NCBI GenBank assembly: GCA_035236585.1 | Contig: CP141138.1 | Span: 32,437,437-32,501,436 of the forward strand | DNA: 64,000 bases | DNA from: Warburgia ugandensis | Taxonomy: Eukaryota > Streptophyta > Magnoliopsida > Canellales > Canellaceae | Direction: 5' to 3' | Part shown: in pieces, positions 1 to 13,200 of the stretch | How the letters are laid out: the number at the start of each line of letters is the position of its first letter | Position numbering within the stretch: the first letter of the stretch is position 1 | Notes under the pieces: model-generated | The model's database searches: none | The model's input: the letters and a program-made list of their open reading frames with translations, nothing else | Told to the model about the DNA's origin: nothing | Position numbers and translations under genes: made by a program

Positions 1-129
1 TAAGTGTCTTTCAAAAGTCAATTCTATGAAAGTTTAAACACAAAATTTTCAAATTTGCATTTTATCAAAATTAATTCAGAATCATTTGAAATGGAATTTA
101 AAAATTGGTGTTATTACATGCATTGAGGC

Positions 130-420
130 CTAAGGAGCATGACTTTCTTATTTCAGAATGGTGGAGCATGTAACTTTGTTGTGAGCTTGCATGGTTCAAG
201 TTGAAGCTTAGTGGGGTGACAAATGCATGCATACATGCAAGGAAAATCTATCACCTTTTCATTTGATAAAGGCATCCTAAAAAGTGGCTACATGCATGAG
301 GTTTTTGGCTGCTCTAAAAATAATACGGGCAACCCCTCTACATTGAAAACTATTAGAACATAAGTTATTGCTTCCTAACTTGATTTGGATTATCCAAGTT
401 TCATCCTAGCTTGATCTTTG
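130..420 (-). repeat. LTR remnant related to element F
   Basis: The block aligns by eye with 42129-42330 inside the 3' LTR of element F. Shared landmarks, in order, are a repeated GCATGCATACATGCA core, a TTTTGATAAAG stretch, a second GCATGCATG and TGCTCTAAA. Identity is patchy, roughly 60 percent by impression, and the two copies run the same way, so it is drawn on the minus strand like F. No coding sequence is visible. It is best read as an old solo or truncated LTR of the same Tat-like family. Confidence 0.45.
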
Positions 421-749
421 TTTTCTGTTTCCATCTGAAATTGATCGGTGATCCAGAAGGTTGACTAGCTCAATCTAACCCTTTATTCTCCAAGCATCCT
501 TTAATTTACAATCTACAAAATGTAGAAAATGACATACTTAGTATTATTTTATGTGATTTGACACATACCTCCACATATCTATTTGATCCTGAAAATACGT
601 CAAATTAAGTTTAGATGACAAATAAGCAGTTTAATGTATATGTATCTTGTAAATATGAAAATGAACAATAAAATATACTAAAACAATGCAAAAAGTTAGG
701 GTTTTTTACATAGAAATGAGCACTCAACATTTAGCATCTATTGGATTAT

Positions 750-1860
750 CTAGATAGTAAAATTCATAAGCCATTGGATGATTATAGTTATTTAATTTGT
801 GTTTTTAAATTGTGATCATTGGATTTTCAATTAAAACTATTAATATCTAGAAGCATCAAATTGACACAAGTTTTTGTAGGTTGCGTAAATATTGGAGAAT
901 GAACAAGTTGAATGATCCGTGTCATGACAAGATGAGTCCTAGCCAGGGGCGTGGAATTCACTGTAGAAGATTCATTCAAGAAAACTTTTCTCTCAACCAT
1001 TTAAAAATGTTATCCTGACTAAATTTTCTAGACTAATTTCATGCTCCAAGTAACCAGGACACATTGTGGATGATCAGATTGATTCATCTTATTTGTGATA
1101 CCCTAGAATAATTGAACACCAAAATTCATACAGTGAGTTTGAGGGTAGGGATTTTTGGGGCTTTGTTAAAAGAAAAAAGGCTTTACAAAAAGAATGTTAT
1201 ATCCCTTGATACAACATGGAAGGTGCTCTCATCTCTTAACAAAAAGTGATGGAATGCGGTCTTATAACTTATGAATTTTAGAGCTTGATCAATGAGCCGT
1301 AAACTCTGCTTTCACTCTTTTAGAGCATTCTTTAGTTGAGCTTAGCCCACTCATAGGCCTAATTTCTTCTTTGCTCTTTATTCATTAGACTGGCACTCTG
1401 TGGCAAAATGGGGGTGTCTACAATGATATTCGATGGTTGGATGATTGTACCTATGCTATTTTGAGTTTTTAAATTGTAACTATTAGATCTTTAAACTAGT
1501 GTACAGCCTAAATAATGAAGATCGAACAAGATGAATGGATCAGATCATCTAAAAAGTGGGTCCATACAAAGGGGCCTTGTCAATTTAGAAGATTCATTTA
1601 GTGTGTTGATTTCTTTGATCACCCTATTTAGGACCCACCTTTGGATTATCTAACCCTATCCTATTAAATTTCATGGGCTGCTAGATTATTGTAGCTACTT
1701 AATATGTGTTTTAAAGTTATGAGTATTAGAATTTTCAATTAAACTATTATAAGCTGGAAGCGTCTAATTGGCATCATTTTTTGCAGATAAACAAGATGAA
1801 TGGATCACATCATCCTAAACAAATCCTAGTTAGGGATCCTAAAGTCAATGCATAAGAATA
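750..1860. repeat. Three divergent copies of a ~180-bp noncoding repeat
   Basis: Segments near 755-985, 1432-1605 and 1678-1855 share the same order of short blocks: a TTGGATGATTAT-like start, a T-rich segment with AAATTGT, a TTTTCAATTAAAACTAT-like segment, and an AACAAGATGAATGGATCA-like segment followed by a 'GATTCATTTA' box. Divergence is high. No protein signal is seen. They could be old tandem copies or fragments of one noncoding transposon. Confidence 0.4.
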
Positions 1861-2161
1861 TAAGTAAACAAAATTCATGATCATTGTAAGGAGCCTATAT
1901 AGCTAAAATTTCTTTTCCAAAAAACTCTTACACAAATTTCTTATTCATATCTAAAGGCTATATTTGAGTTATAAAACATCCTCCCAAAAGATTTTGGTAA
2001 ACGACAAACATGATTGTAGATATTTCTCTCTTTGGTGGGTTTTCTTCTTTGTTGGAAGCCCTTTCTCTCTCTTTACAAAGCATTTGCATAATTTTTGGAT
2101 TTTATTGAAAATTGAAGAAGAACATGCTAAAGATAAACGATTGCAAAATCTATGCCCTAAC

Positions 2162-2308
2162 ATTATTGCGTGAGACCGTGGTAAAGCTACCTATGCATAA
2201 ATGAAAACATTACATTGTTGCGTGAGACCGTGGTAAAGCTACCTATGCATAAATGAAAACATTACATTGTTGCGTGAGACTATGGTAAAGCTACCTATGC
2301 ATAAATGA
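2162..2308. repeat. 52-bp tandem repeat, 2.8 copies
   Basis: The word TTGCGTGAGAC recurs at 2166, 2218 and 2270, an exact 52-bp period. The first two units are almost identical. The third carries a CCG-to-CTA change and ends after ATAAATGA. High identity shows the duplication is recent compared with its surroundings. There is no coding frame through it. Confidence 0.92.
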
Positions 2309-4156
2309 TAAAGGAGCAAATGTTGACACTACACCTAATACTAAATAGAAAGGCTTCAAAGGTCATATCAAAATTGAATCAACAACCAAATCACATTGTA
2401 AAACTAATTTCAACAAGTTAACACGCCTTGTAAGACAATTTCCTTTCTCTTCATCTTAAGGTTGACTGTATTTTCTTTTCTTTTAAAAAATGATGACGTG
2501 CAACATGATGATGATAAATGGCTTCCTCATTGGCGATGTTTTTGTACCAATGTCAATAGCGTATGGAGTTGCAGCTAACTACATGGTGGCCCCTGTGATC
2601 ACTAGCTCTTCCTTAAGCGATGAGGAGACTTTCGGATATAAGAAGGCTTAGTTGAGGCGTGAGCGACAGAAAAACCAATAGGAAGTTACAGCAGAAAAGA
2701 AGGGTTCCTCATTAGCAGCATCTTAACTATAGGACTCCCCGATTGAAAAGGTGGTTGTCCTTGAAACAGGAAAAGTACCTACCATGGTTGCACCTGATTT
2801 TAAATTATGGTGGGCTTGTTGAGTGTAGAATTGTAACCCAAGTTTCTTTTAGAGGCCTTTGTCTCTTGTTCTTCACACTTACTACAGTGTAAAAGTGCCA
2901 ACAAACCATAGCAAGCTACAATAGAAAAGTAGGGTTCGTCACCAGCAAAGTCTTAACCGCAGGACTCGAGGTTGTCCTTGTTGCAACTCCGATCACTTCT
3001 AAGCTAGAGGATGTCCAAGCACCATAACTAGAAGAGAAAAATCAATTCCAACCATGGTAAGACATAATCTGAAGTAGAAGCAAGTTCGTCCGGCTCCAGC
3101 ACCTTGGAGCAAGCCTGAATTTCAAGTGCCTCTGACTCAGCCCGTGACATGGACCATGACCATGGTCCCTCCAACGTCAAGCTAGACATCCTCAACCATG
3201 CGAAGCTTGCAATTTTTAGATAGTTTCCACCATTGCCACTGAAGGACTTTGAGGGATAACCCCCCGTCTAATCCAATGTGTCTTTCTATTATGTAATCAA
3301 ATGTAAATAATTTCTTTCATTTGTGATTTAATATTCAGATGCTCACATCATATCCACAGGTCTTATGAAGTCGATTAGTTCTTTCTTATGAAATCATAGT
3401 AAAAAAATTCAGATCTAAAGATCAATGACTAAACTTTAACACCTAGTTTACTTCAAAGATTCAATTCAATTAAGGAACAGCTTAAGATCCTTTTAAAATA
3501 GCTCTTGGCCTCTTTCACCAGACCCGGAATCTCTAGGATTAAATCAGGTCATATATCCTAAATCCTACGAGTGGCAACTCTATATATATAAAATTCTACC
3601 TACGCGGCAACACAAAAAAGCTGCCTTTGAGTAACCTTTGGATATAATAGGTTCCCATTAGGTGGTGAAAGCCAGCATCTTCTTTGATGAAACAGGAGAA
3701 GTACTTATAATGGTTGCACCTGATCTTAAATTATGGTGTGCTCGTTGAGTGGTTAGATTGTAAGCCAAGGTCTGATGCGAGGCTTGTCTCCTGTTCTTCA
3801 CACCTGCAGTAAGAAAGAACCAAAAAGCCATAGCACATCAACTGGCAGCCTGCATGGAACATGAATGATTCAATTAGTAGTCATTGTTAGAAACTATTTC
3901 CAAGAATGATTGTTCCCTCGATCCTGCTCTTACAATGTTACCGAGAACAACAAATTAGTTTTCACATTACTTGATCAAAGGTTTGACAAACAAAGAACTG
4001 CAACAACTGTGTACATATTTCTAGTTAAACTATCTTGCAATAATCAACCTTTTATCTCTTTTGATTGTAAACGGTGTAAATGGAAGACCGGTATGGAGAC
4101 ATTTGAATTTGAAGGTAACAACAACAACCGAGATCTATCATGGCAACCTTCATTGT
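2309..4156. other. Noncoding DNA downstream of the aminotransferase-like gene
   Basis: Apart from the duplicated blocks noted separately, nothing coding is convincing here. The 87-codon plus-strand frame at 3910-4173 runs antisense over the last exon and has no family signal. The host transcript's 3' UTR must lie below 4157 on the minus strand, but I could not see a clear AATAAA signal in the first few hundred bases. Confidence 0.4.
2688..3836. repeat. Duplicated ~150-bp noncoding blocks
   Basis: A block starting GAAACAGG at 2763 (to about 2918) recurs at 3689-3836, with shared landmarks TGGTTGCACCTGAT, TAAATTATGG and CTTGTTCTTCACAC-like text. A second pair, near 2690-2738 and 2920-2968, shares GAAAAG-AGGGTTC and AGGACTC. 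No clear reading frame runs through them. They are probably fragments of one decayed repeat family. Confidence 0.6.
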
Positions 4157-4213
4157 TCAAAGAAAATCACTGACCGGGTGTCCTTCAATATTTGCTCTCT
4201 CCAGTATTTCTCT
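4157..4213 (-). CDS. Exon 7 (last) of the class IV aminotransferase-like gene
   Basis: After a TTTACAG acceptor the frame reads [18 protein letters not shown] and stops at TGA (4159-4157). The E-I-x-E-R-A-x-x-E-G pattern is the usual C-terminal end of this plant protein family. Intron 6 is 241 bp. Confidence 0.85.
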   Translation of the reverse strand, partial: REILERANIEGHPVSDFL

Positions 4214-7200
4214 CTGTAAACACAACACAAAAAGGTGCATATAGAAATGAATACCAAACCAGCACATTTTTCTTATCTTTTTCTAGAAACGACACAATAA
4301 AAGAGTAACAGACAAGAATTTTATCTTGGAGGAAAATGTGGTGGTTGAAAATAACTACGACATGCTACTAACCATGAGATTCTAGAATAACAACAATCAA
4401 ATAATTCTATAATATGTGCAGCCAAGAAAACATGATAAGTACAGCACTAGTCACCTGTATCTCTATGGTGATGGGCCCCGGACCCTGATTTTTTCCTCCA
4501 ATAAATGCAAAACAAGCAAAACTTTCTGTTAGCAACTGAGAAACTAAAAGCCGCGTTACTAGCAAGTTAGGGAAGATTTTACACACCTCAAATCTCTTCT
4601 CGTCCCATGATATCTCCTTTGAGGTTTTTGACTGCAACCCTTCCCATGAAATAGGAATTTGAATTACCTCCACATTCTGGACAATTCTCAAGCTATCTGC
4701 AAAAGGCACAAGTCGTTCCCAACATGGTGAATGCCTTGGACCTACAAAAAGCGGTAAGCTATGGGCACTTGCCCTAAGATAAATCCAAGTGTGCACATGG
4801 ATTTATTATTCCCTAATGATTATCTTTTATAAATGCTGACAAGAAGATAAAAACTTTACTTGTAACAAATGCTTCTTCCCAAAGATTACTACTTGACCAT
4901 GACGGTGCAACTTCTCGAAGTGGGATTCCCTGGCTTGAGCACACCCTGAAAACAAAAGGCATCAGTATTGCTATCATTGATGGAGATGTTTCATAACAGC
5001 TTATATTTTACATCAATTTCTCAACCTGTTCGACAAGCTAGAATATGATATAAACCCAAAGCCTGAACACATTCCTTTCATATGATTCATTATTGAATTA
5101 ACTACTGGAATGTTTTCTTCTTTTACCATAAGCTGAGTTATTTTTGCTATTGACACAGCCAAAAGAGGCAGCAGAATAACATATTATGAAATCTTATCTT
5201 TCATCACATTTTATACATGAAAAACTACAACCAGGCATATCAATATCGTATTCTCACATTTTGAGAACAAGAGATGGTTCTTGCATCTTTGATAACGGAG
5301 GGCTCATAAGACATTTACCTTGTGGAATTTTGTTTATTTTTTCTGGATTAAACTCACATGCATTTCTGGGACATTGAAAATGTTACTTGTTCAAGACAAT
5401 AAAATGGCTAGTTGATCAGTCTTCAAGAGGATCGGAAATTCTGTCAATGCACGGATGTGATTGAATCTCTCAACCAACTCCTATCAGTTTTCATTCTTCG
5501 TTCTCATTTCAGGTATGAAAGCAAATAACCCTAATCAGGTTATCTCAGTCTTCTACAGTTTGGATCTTGTGGCAGCACCATATTGGCACCCATAGCATCA
5601 ATGCTTCAATCGAATTGAATTTCTTCCCTTGTACATCTTGGGATGTTCTCATGGTCTTAATTTTCTTAGCAAACAGCCTCTTGCAAAATGCAAGGTAAGG
5701 CTGCGTACTATTGACCCTTGTGGTCCAACCCTTCCCCGGACCATGCATATGCGGGAGCTTCGTGAACCAGGGCTGCCCTTATTACTAAAAGCCTGGTGAA
5801 ATAAAATAAATTAAAATTAAAAGCAGAAAATATAATTTCTAAAAGATAGACATTTTATGGAAACAAGTCCTTTTTAACATTAGAAGAAATACAGTCATAT
5901 AAATCTTTTCAAAACAACACAAGTAACATGTATCTAAACTGAAAATGCTTTTAGAAAGTGCACTTACTTGAACAAGGAAGAAGTACACATTTTCAAGCCA
6001 GATGTGCAACATCGGCATGATCCAATACACTAAACTGAAAGATAATGAGAACCCATCTGGTTGACAGTAATTTTATCTTGATTTGACCCACCATTAAAGA
6101 ACACTCTATTTAGGTTGTCCCAAGAAACTGTCGAGGCATTGGTTTTGATGAATTATAGCTTACCTACAAAATATCAATTTGACATGAGACCAAAGCCATA
6201 TAGTTCATCCATTATGGTGTGAAAGTTTATCAGCATGGATCTACACAGATTTTCCATGTCGGCCGAAATATTCTTCTTAATCGGGAAAGTACCATGGTTG
6301 GTACTCGCACTAATCAACATTACATGGAAATCTTGTAAAAATGATGAATTAATATGCAAACTATATATAACTTATCAGGAAACCCCAGAAATCAGGAAAG
6401 TACCATGGTTGGTACTCACACTAATCTACATAACATGGAAATCTAGTGAAAATGATGAAACAATATGCAAACTATATATAACTTATCAGGAAATCAGGGG
6501 CAAGTTTGGAAGCATTGTGAGAAAATGTTGTTTCCTGAATCTGCATTGAAAATAGCTGTGTTCATTCTAAGAAATTTGTCACCATGCTAGTTGCCAAGGA
6601 ATTTACCTAACCATATCACCATACAGTTTCTCTCACAGGTATCTGCTTGAAAGACTTATGGAAAACTAACAATGACATTTTGAGAGATAATATTACTACT
6701 CTAGCCAGGTTGGTTAATATTTCAGTCATGTTCTATTTATCTTTATAAGACTAGGGCTTTTGGAATTTTCCAATCTCTTTCAAGCAATTAATTTCTTTAT
6801 GGTGCATAAAAGAGGTCAAAAGGCAGCAAGCTCCTACCTTAGGCTTGATTCAGTTGAAAGACATTTTTGTTTATTATGGTCTCTCCTCTTCTAGGGAGCC
6901 TTGGCACAATGGTAGAATTGTCATTGTGGGACCTTGAGGTCACAGGTTCAAGGCGGTGAAATAGCCTCATGCAAAAATGCAAGGGAAGGATGTGTACTAT
7001 AGACCCTTGTGGTCTGCCCCTTCCTCGGATCCCGCATACATGGGAGCTCTGTGCACCAGGCTGACCCCCTTTTCTTATGGTCTATCCTCTTCTTACTGGT
7101 TGTTAATGTATAATTTCACGAAAATGTTGCAACATGCTGAATATTGGCTAGTGGTATACATTATCTAGGCTGCGACTGGAGACAATTGGAGACGTGTTTC

Positions 7201-10200
7201 CAACATGTACTATTGGGTATAAATCATCATCATCTAAGCCTTATCTCAAATAGGGGTCAGCTACATGGATCTTGTTTCTTTGTTCCCCTCTCTCAAGGAT
7301 CATGGCCTCATATAGTCTAAAAGTTTTTAAACTTTTCTCACTACTTCTATCCACGTCCTTTAAGTCCTCACTCGTAGGGCCTCTTTTCTTCTTACAAGTT
7401 TGAACACATCTTTCTCACCTTCTCTTGACCCTAATCTATTATAGAGATCATCATACGCTTCGAGTTTAGTCTCACTCACTACTCTCCTAACAACCATTTG
7501 AACATTCTTATGTTGCTCAAAGTTTTTGTAATTTCTAGTCCTTTGTCATTCTTTAAAACACACTCATTTCTCTTTAATAACTTTTTGCACTTTTTCACTC
7601 CACCACAGTTTCATTTACTGGTTGCATTTTACCCTTCGATAATCCTAGAGCATCTTTTGCCAATTTCTTAACGGACTTGTCTATATCAATCCACATGGTG
7701 TTTCCTTCTCTTTCATTATTCCACTTTCCTTCTATCATCAACTTGTTTGTGAATGATGTTATCTTCTCTCCTTTTTAAGTTCCATCACTTCAATTTTTGG
7801 ACACCTATTAAGTTCAGTTCCTTCTTCCATCTCTCAATATAAATATCCATAACCATTAACCTATGATGTGTGGTTAAACTCTAGCCAGGTATTATCATAC
7901 AATCCCTACACATTGATCTTTCAATATTCCTAAGTAGAAAAAAGTCTATTTGGCTTTTATATGATCCACTTTTAAAGGTTAATAAGTGTTCATCCCTCTT
8001 CTTAAAGTATGTGTTTGCTATAGCTAGGTTATGTGCTAAGGCAAAATCAAGAATAACTTTCCCCATCCCATTTCTTTCTCCAATACCATACCCCCCATGT
8101 ACCCTATCATATTCTTCTTTTTCTTTTCCTACATGACCATTAAAATCGGCTCCTATAAATATCCCCTCTATGCTGGGAATCTCTTGCATGACTCCCTCCA
8201 TATCTTCCCAAAATTGTCTCTTGATTTGTGACAGCCCGGATTTTTAAGCAGATTTTAAAGTCTTTTTATAAAGTTGGGATCCTAGATTTGAAATTTTCCT
8301 TTTGAAAAATAAATAAAAGAAACATTATTCTTTGAAAACAATTTTCCAAATCTCCGGGTGTCCTATGTTTCACAAAACTTGAATTTAATGCAAAATAGAC
8401 ATTCCATTTCTACAGAAAATCCAGCAGCCTCCTTTGTTTTTCAAACATAAGCATTTAATGCATGCAATGCTACAAACCTGATAATCACATAAGTGGCCAT
8501 CAAAATATACTTGGAGACTCTGTTATGTATATTCTTTTGTAAGTAAGAAAACAAAAATAAGGAAAATGATCTTCAACTTCTTCACTTATGGCATACCTAC
8601 CTTGATATGAATCGATCATTAACATTCCCTCAAGCCAGAGCATCCCCTGTAAGTGACGATTACATCAGATTCTAGGTGCAGTGAATTATGGGCAAGAGAT
8701 GCTAGGGCGTTCTCCCAGAAATGACGCACTACATCAGATGCCTTGAGTAGTGGAAAATGGTAAGGGTAGCTAAAGCATTCTCCCGGAAGCAACATGCTAC
8801 ATCAGAACCCAAGTGCAGTGGAAAGTAGGCATAGGTTCATGTTAGGGGGTCGAGAAGAACGTGGAAAATAGACTAGCTCAGAAGAATAAGATTCTTATCA
8901 CCAAATGAAATATAGGCACATTGACAGGTAAGAGTCTGGAGTTAGTAGATACAATGAAACGTAGGAGAGTCAACATCGCTTATATTCAAAAAACCAAGTG
9001 AAAAAGGGTTAAAACTAGAAAAATGGATTGGTATAAGCTATGGTACGTAGGAAAGGACAATCATAGAAAAGGCGTAGGGATAATAGTGGATAAAAAATTA
9101 AAGGATAAAGTTGTAAAAGTTAAAAGAACTAGTGATAGAATTATAATAATAAAACTTGTTCTATGAGAGAAGATCATAAATGTTATAAGTGCATACGCAC
9201 CACAAGCAGGGTTAGAAGATAGAATCAAGAGATAGTTCTTGGAAGATATGGAAGAGTCATGCAAGAAATTCCCAACACAAAAGAGATATTTATAGTAGCA
9301 GCCTTAAATGGTCATTTAGCAAAAGAAAAGGAAAGATATGATAAGGTATATGAATGGTATGGTATCAAAGAACAAAATGATATGGGGGAAGCTATCCTCG
9401 ATTTTGCTTTGACATATAACCTTACCTTGATATACACATTCTCTAAGAAGAGGGATGAACACTTAATAACCTTTAAAAGTGAACTCTATGAAAGCCAAAT
9501 AGACTTTTTTATACTTAGGAATACCCAAAGATCAATGTGTAAGGATTGTAAGGTGCTACTCGATAAGAGTTTAACCTCAGAACAGAGGTTAATGGTTATG
9601 GATATCTATATTAAAAGATGGAAAAAAGAAAATGAACTTAATAGATGTCAAAAAACTAAGTGGTGGAACTTCATAGATGAGAGAATAACATCACTAACAA
9701 ACAAGTTGATGGTAGAAAGAAATTGGAACAATGAAACAAAAGTAAACACCAACTAGATTAATATGGCCAAGTCCATTAAGAAAGTGGCAAAAGATGTCCT
9801 AGGAGTATCTAAAGGTAAAAGGCAATCAGGAAAGGAAACTTGATGATGAAGTGAAAAAGTGCAAAAGGTTATTAAAAAAATGGGTGTGTTTTTAAAGCAT
9901 AACAAAAGACTAGAGATAACAAAAACTTTGAGCAATATAAGAATGCTAAAAAGGTTTATAAGAGAGTAATAAGTGAGGCTAAACTCAAGGCATATGATGA
10001 TCTCTATAATAGATTAGGATCCAAAGAAGGTAAAAAGATGTGCTTAAACTTGCAAAAATACGAGAACAAAAGTGCAAGGACTTAGACCACGTAAATGCAT
10101 TAGGAATGATGACCAAAGTGTACTAATCAAAGATGATGAGATCAAACAAAGGGATTGAAAGTACTGTAAACCCAAATAACATTACATATTATTGATACAA

Positions 10201-13200
10201 CCGTAGGATTAGAATACCTGAAGTGGAAGAGGCCTTGAAAAAGACGAAATCAGGAAAGGCCCTAGGATCCGATGATATACCAATAGAGGTTTGGAAGCAT
10301 ACGAGAGATACTGAAGTAGTTTGGTTGACAAAGTTGTTTAACAAGATTGTAAAAACAAAGAAAATGTCAGATGAAATGGAGGAATAGCTGTGTTTTACCA
10401 ATTTATAAGAACAAAGGAGACATATAGAGCTGTATTAATTATCAAGGGATCAAACTTATGAGCCTTACTATGAAACTTTTTGAAAAAGTGATTGAAAAGA
10501 GGCTATGACATGAGACAAGGGTATCTAAAAACCAATTTGGTTTCATGCCTGGGATGTCTACCATGAAAGCTATTTTTCTTCTTAAGCAATTGATAGAGAA
10601 ATATAGGGAGAGGAAGAAGGACCTCCACATGATCTTTATTGACTTAGAAAAAGCATATGATAGGGTCCCCAAATAGTTAATATGATGGGTGTTGGGCTAG
10701 AAAGAGGTTTCATAAAGGTATATAGACATAATTAAATATATGTTTAAGGGAGCAGTAAAAAATGTTAAGACTATTAGTGAGAGACCGGTAATTTTCCTAC
10801 CACTTTAAGATTGCACCAAGGATCGACATTGAGCCTGTACCTTTTCACGTTGAATGAGTTAACAAAGCATTTGCATGAGGAGGTTTCATGTGCATGTTAT
10901 TTGTAGATATATAGTTTTAATTGATGAGACAAGGATCGGCGCATAGCAAACATCGACAGTCTAGGTCACTGTCAACGCCCTCTATCCTTGTAGGCTTTTC
11001 TTGTCACCAATGAGGAAGGAAAATGGGAGTGGGTTTTGTTTCATATGAGGGTGATGAGGAAAAATTGCATGGGGGTTCACAGGATTTGAAATGGGAAAAA
11101 GCTCCACAAGTTGCCAGTGTTAGCTTCCTATTGGCACTGGAGAAGGAGAACATGCCAGTACAATTGCAACACTAGTAGCTAGAGAAGATAGAGAAAGTAA
11201 GGTTTCATGTTGTTGCTTCTAGGAGGACCAGAGAGAGATGAGGAAAATTGGGGAGATGGGCCCTCTTTGGTGCTGGTGAGGATGAAGATGGAGGGAAATT
11301 GAAGGGGGAGAAGGGGTTTCTACTAGAGAAGATTGGAGCGGAAAGGGGTTTTTTGTAGGTGTCTGATCCTCCTCTATTTTCTAATCTCTTCCACGGTGGG
11401 AGTCGAACTCTATGTGGTGGGTGACCCCCACATGTTGAGTTCCTTCCACACATGTCGTTGTTGAGGGTTTAGTGGAACGGGATGTCATTATCTATGTAGT
11501 TAAAAGTGTGTGCAAGTCGCATGGCATTAGAGGCGCTAGCGCCTAAGCGCGTGCCTGGGTGCGCTTGAAGCCTCAATTCAGGCACAGCCAACAACTGGTT
11601 AAGTTATAAACATCGTCTTTTTCTTTTTTCATCTTCTAACCCTATTTTCACCACTCAGAGCTAAGAAGGTGAAAATGACCATTCCTCTTCAATCTTTTAT
11701 AGATCTAAGCAAAAAATAGTATGCATTCATGAATCTTAATATCTTTTTACATTTTTGGTTAAAAAACATAAAAATAAAATAAAATATTGATTTTGCAAAT
11801 TTTTTGTTTTATGTTTACTTTTTTAGATAAATCATAATGGGTTCTTATTCAATATGTATAAACAAACATTCCATTTGAGTTTTATGTTTCTTTGCTATAG
11901 ATTTGAGTTGTTTTTAAGTGTTTTTTTCATATTTTTTGAAAATCTTAGTTATGAAAATTAAAAAAAAAAATCTTTTTTTTGTATTTCTTCATTGAAACGT
12001 ATTTCTATCCAGATATATAGCTTTCCCATGCTTGTGTCTTCATGTGTGATGTTTCTTTCATGGTTTTCTTGTATTTTAGGGTTTTTATTAATTTTTCAAA
12101 AAATAACAGTTACAAAAATTGAAAAAAAAATTATATTTATTAGTTAAAACATATTTCCATCCACATTTATAGCTTTCCCTTGCTTGTGAAGACATGTGTG
12201 ATGTTCTTAGTTGAAGCATTTTTGTATTGTAAGGTTATTTTTTCAATTTTTTTGGAAATAATAGTTAAATAACTAAGTTTTAATTATTTATTTATTTTTT
12301 ACATTTACTCATTCAAACTTATTTCCATTCATTACTTATAGCTTTCCATTAGTTGTGTTAAGTGAATTATGATTGTATCATTTGTATGAAAGTACTCACT
12401 CTTTTCTGCTTTCTACTTTCTAGGCCTAAAATTTAAAGATATTATTATCAATGGGTTCAAATTCAGGCACCTCATGTTCATCAACTATTTCTAGATCTGC
12501 AGACCCAGGGTGGGAGTATGGAGAGTTAAGAATTTCAGGTGATAAAAAAATAATTTGGTGCAAATTGTATGGGAGCAAGTACAGTGATGGATTTATAGGC
12601 TAAAATAACATTTAGCTAGAGAGCATAATAATGCTAAAAAATGCAGTAAGGTCACCCCTGATATATCAAAGAGAATAAATAATTATATGAATGACTCAAA
12701 AAAGAAGAAGGATGAAAAAGAGAAAATTATTATGGAGCAAACACAACTAGAAAATTTGTTAGGGATTCATAAGGGCTGTGACGTTGTTGATCTTGATGTT
12801 GGCACTAATAGTGGGAGTCTGGCTGGTGGTGGTAGTGACCCTAGTGGATTTGTTATAGGGAGCAGCAAGAGGTCTAAGAGTGGACCAAGTGGAATAAAGG
12901 GACCTCTTGATATTCACTTTGCCCCTAATCCAAAGAGGGTTCCTTTACAACAAACAACAATAAATAATGCACATAAAAAGGAGCCCATGACCAGAGCATG
13001 TGATTACATTGTAAGTTAGTTTTATATGAATGCCGCTCAGTGTCAGTCATTTCAGACCATGTTTGAGGCAACTACACAGCATAGTCCAAGTAAATGCTTC
13101 TTCTTTTTTTTCCTTTATATACTAGTACTTTTTATGCATGTTTTAAAGTTAAAGAGTATTTAACTTGTATTTTTGTCTATCTTAAGGTTTCAAGGCACCT

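Noticed and set aside
3910..4173. 87-codon plus-strand frame
   Set aside because: It overlaps the last exon in antisense and shows no recognisable domain.
10935..11526. Possible gene in the G-rich stretch before the hAT element
   Set aside because: There is no domain, no splice-supported frame and only composition-driven Pro/Ser runs.
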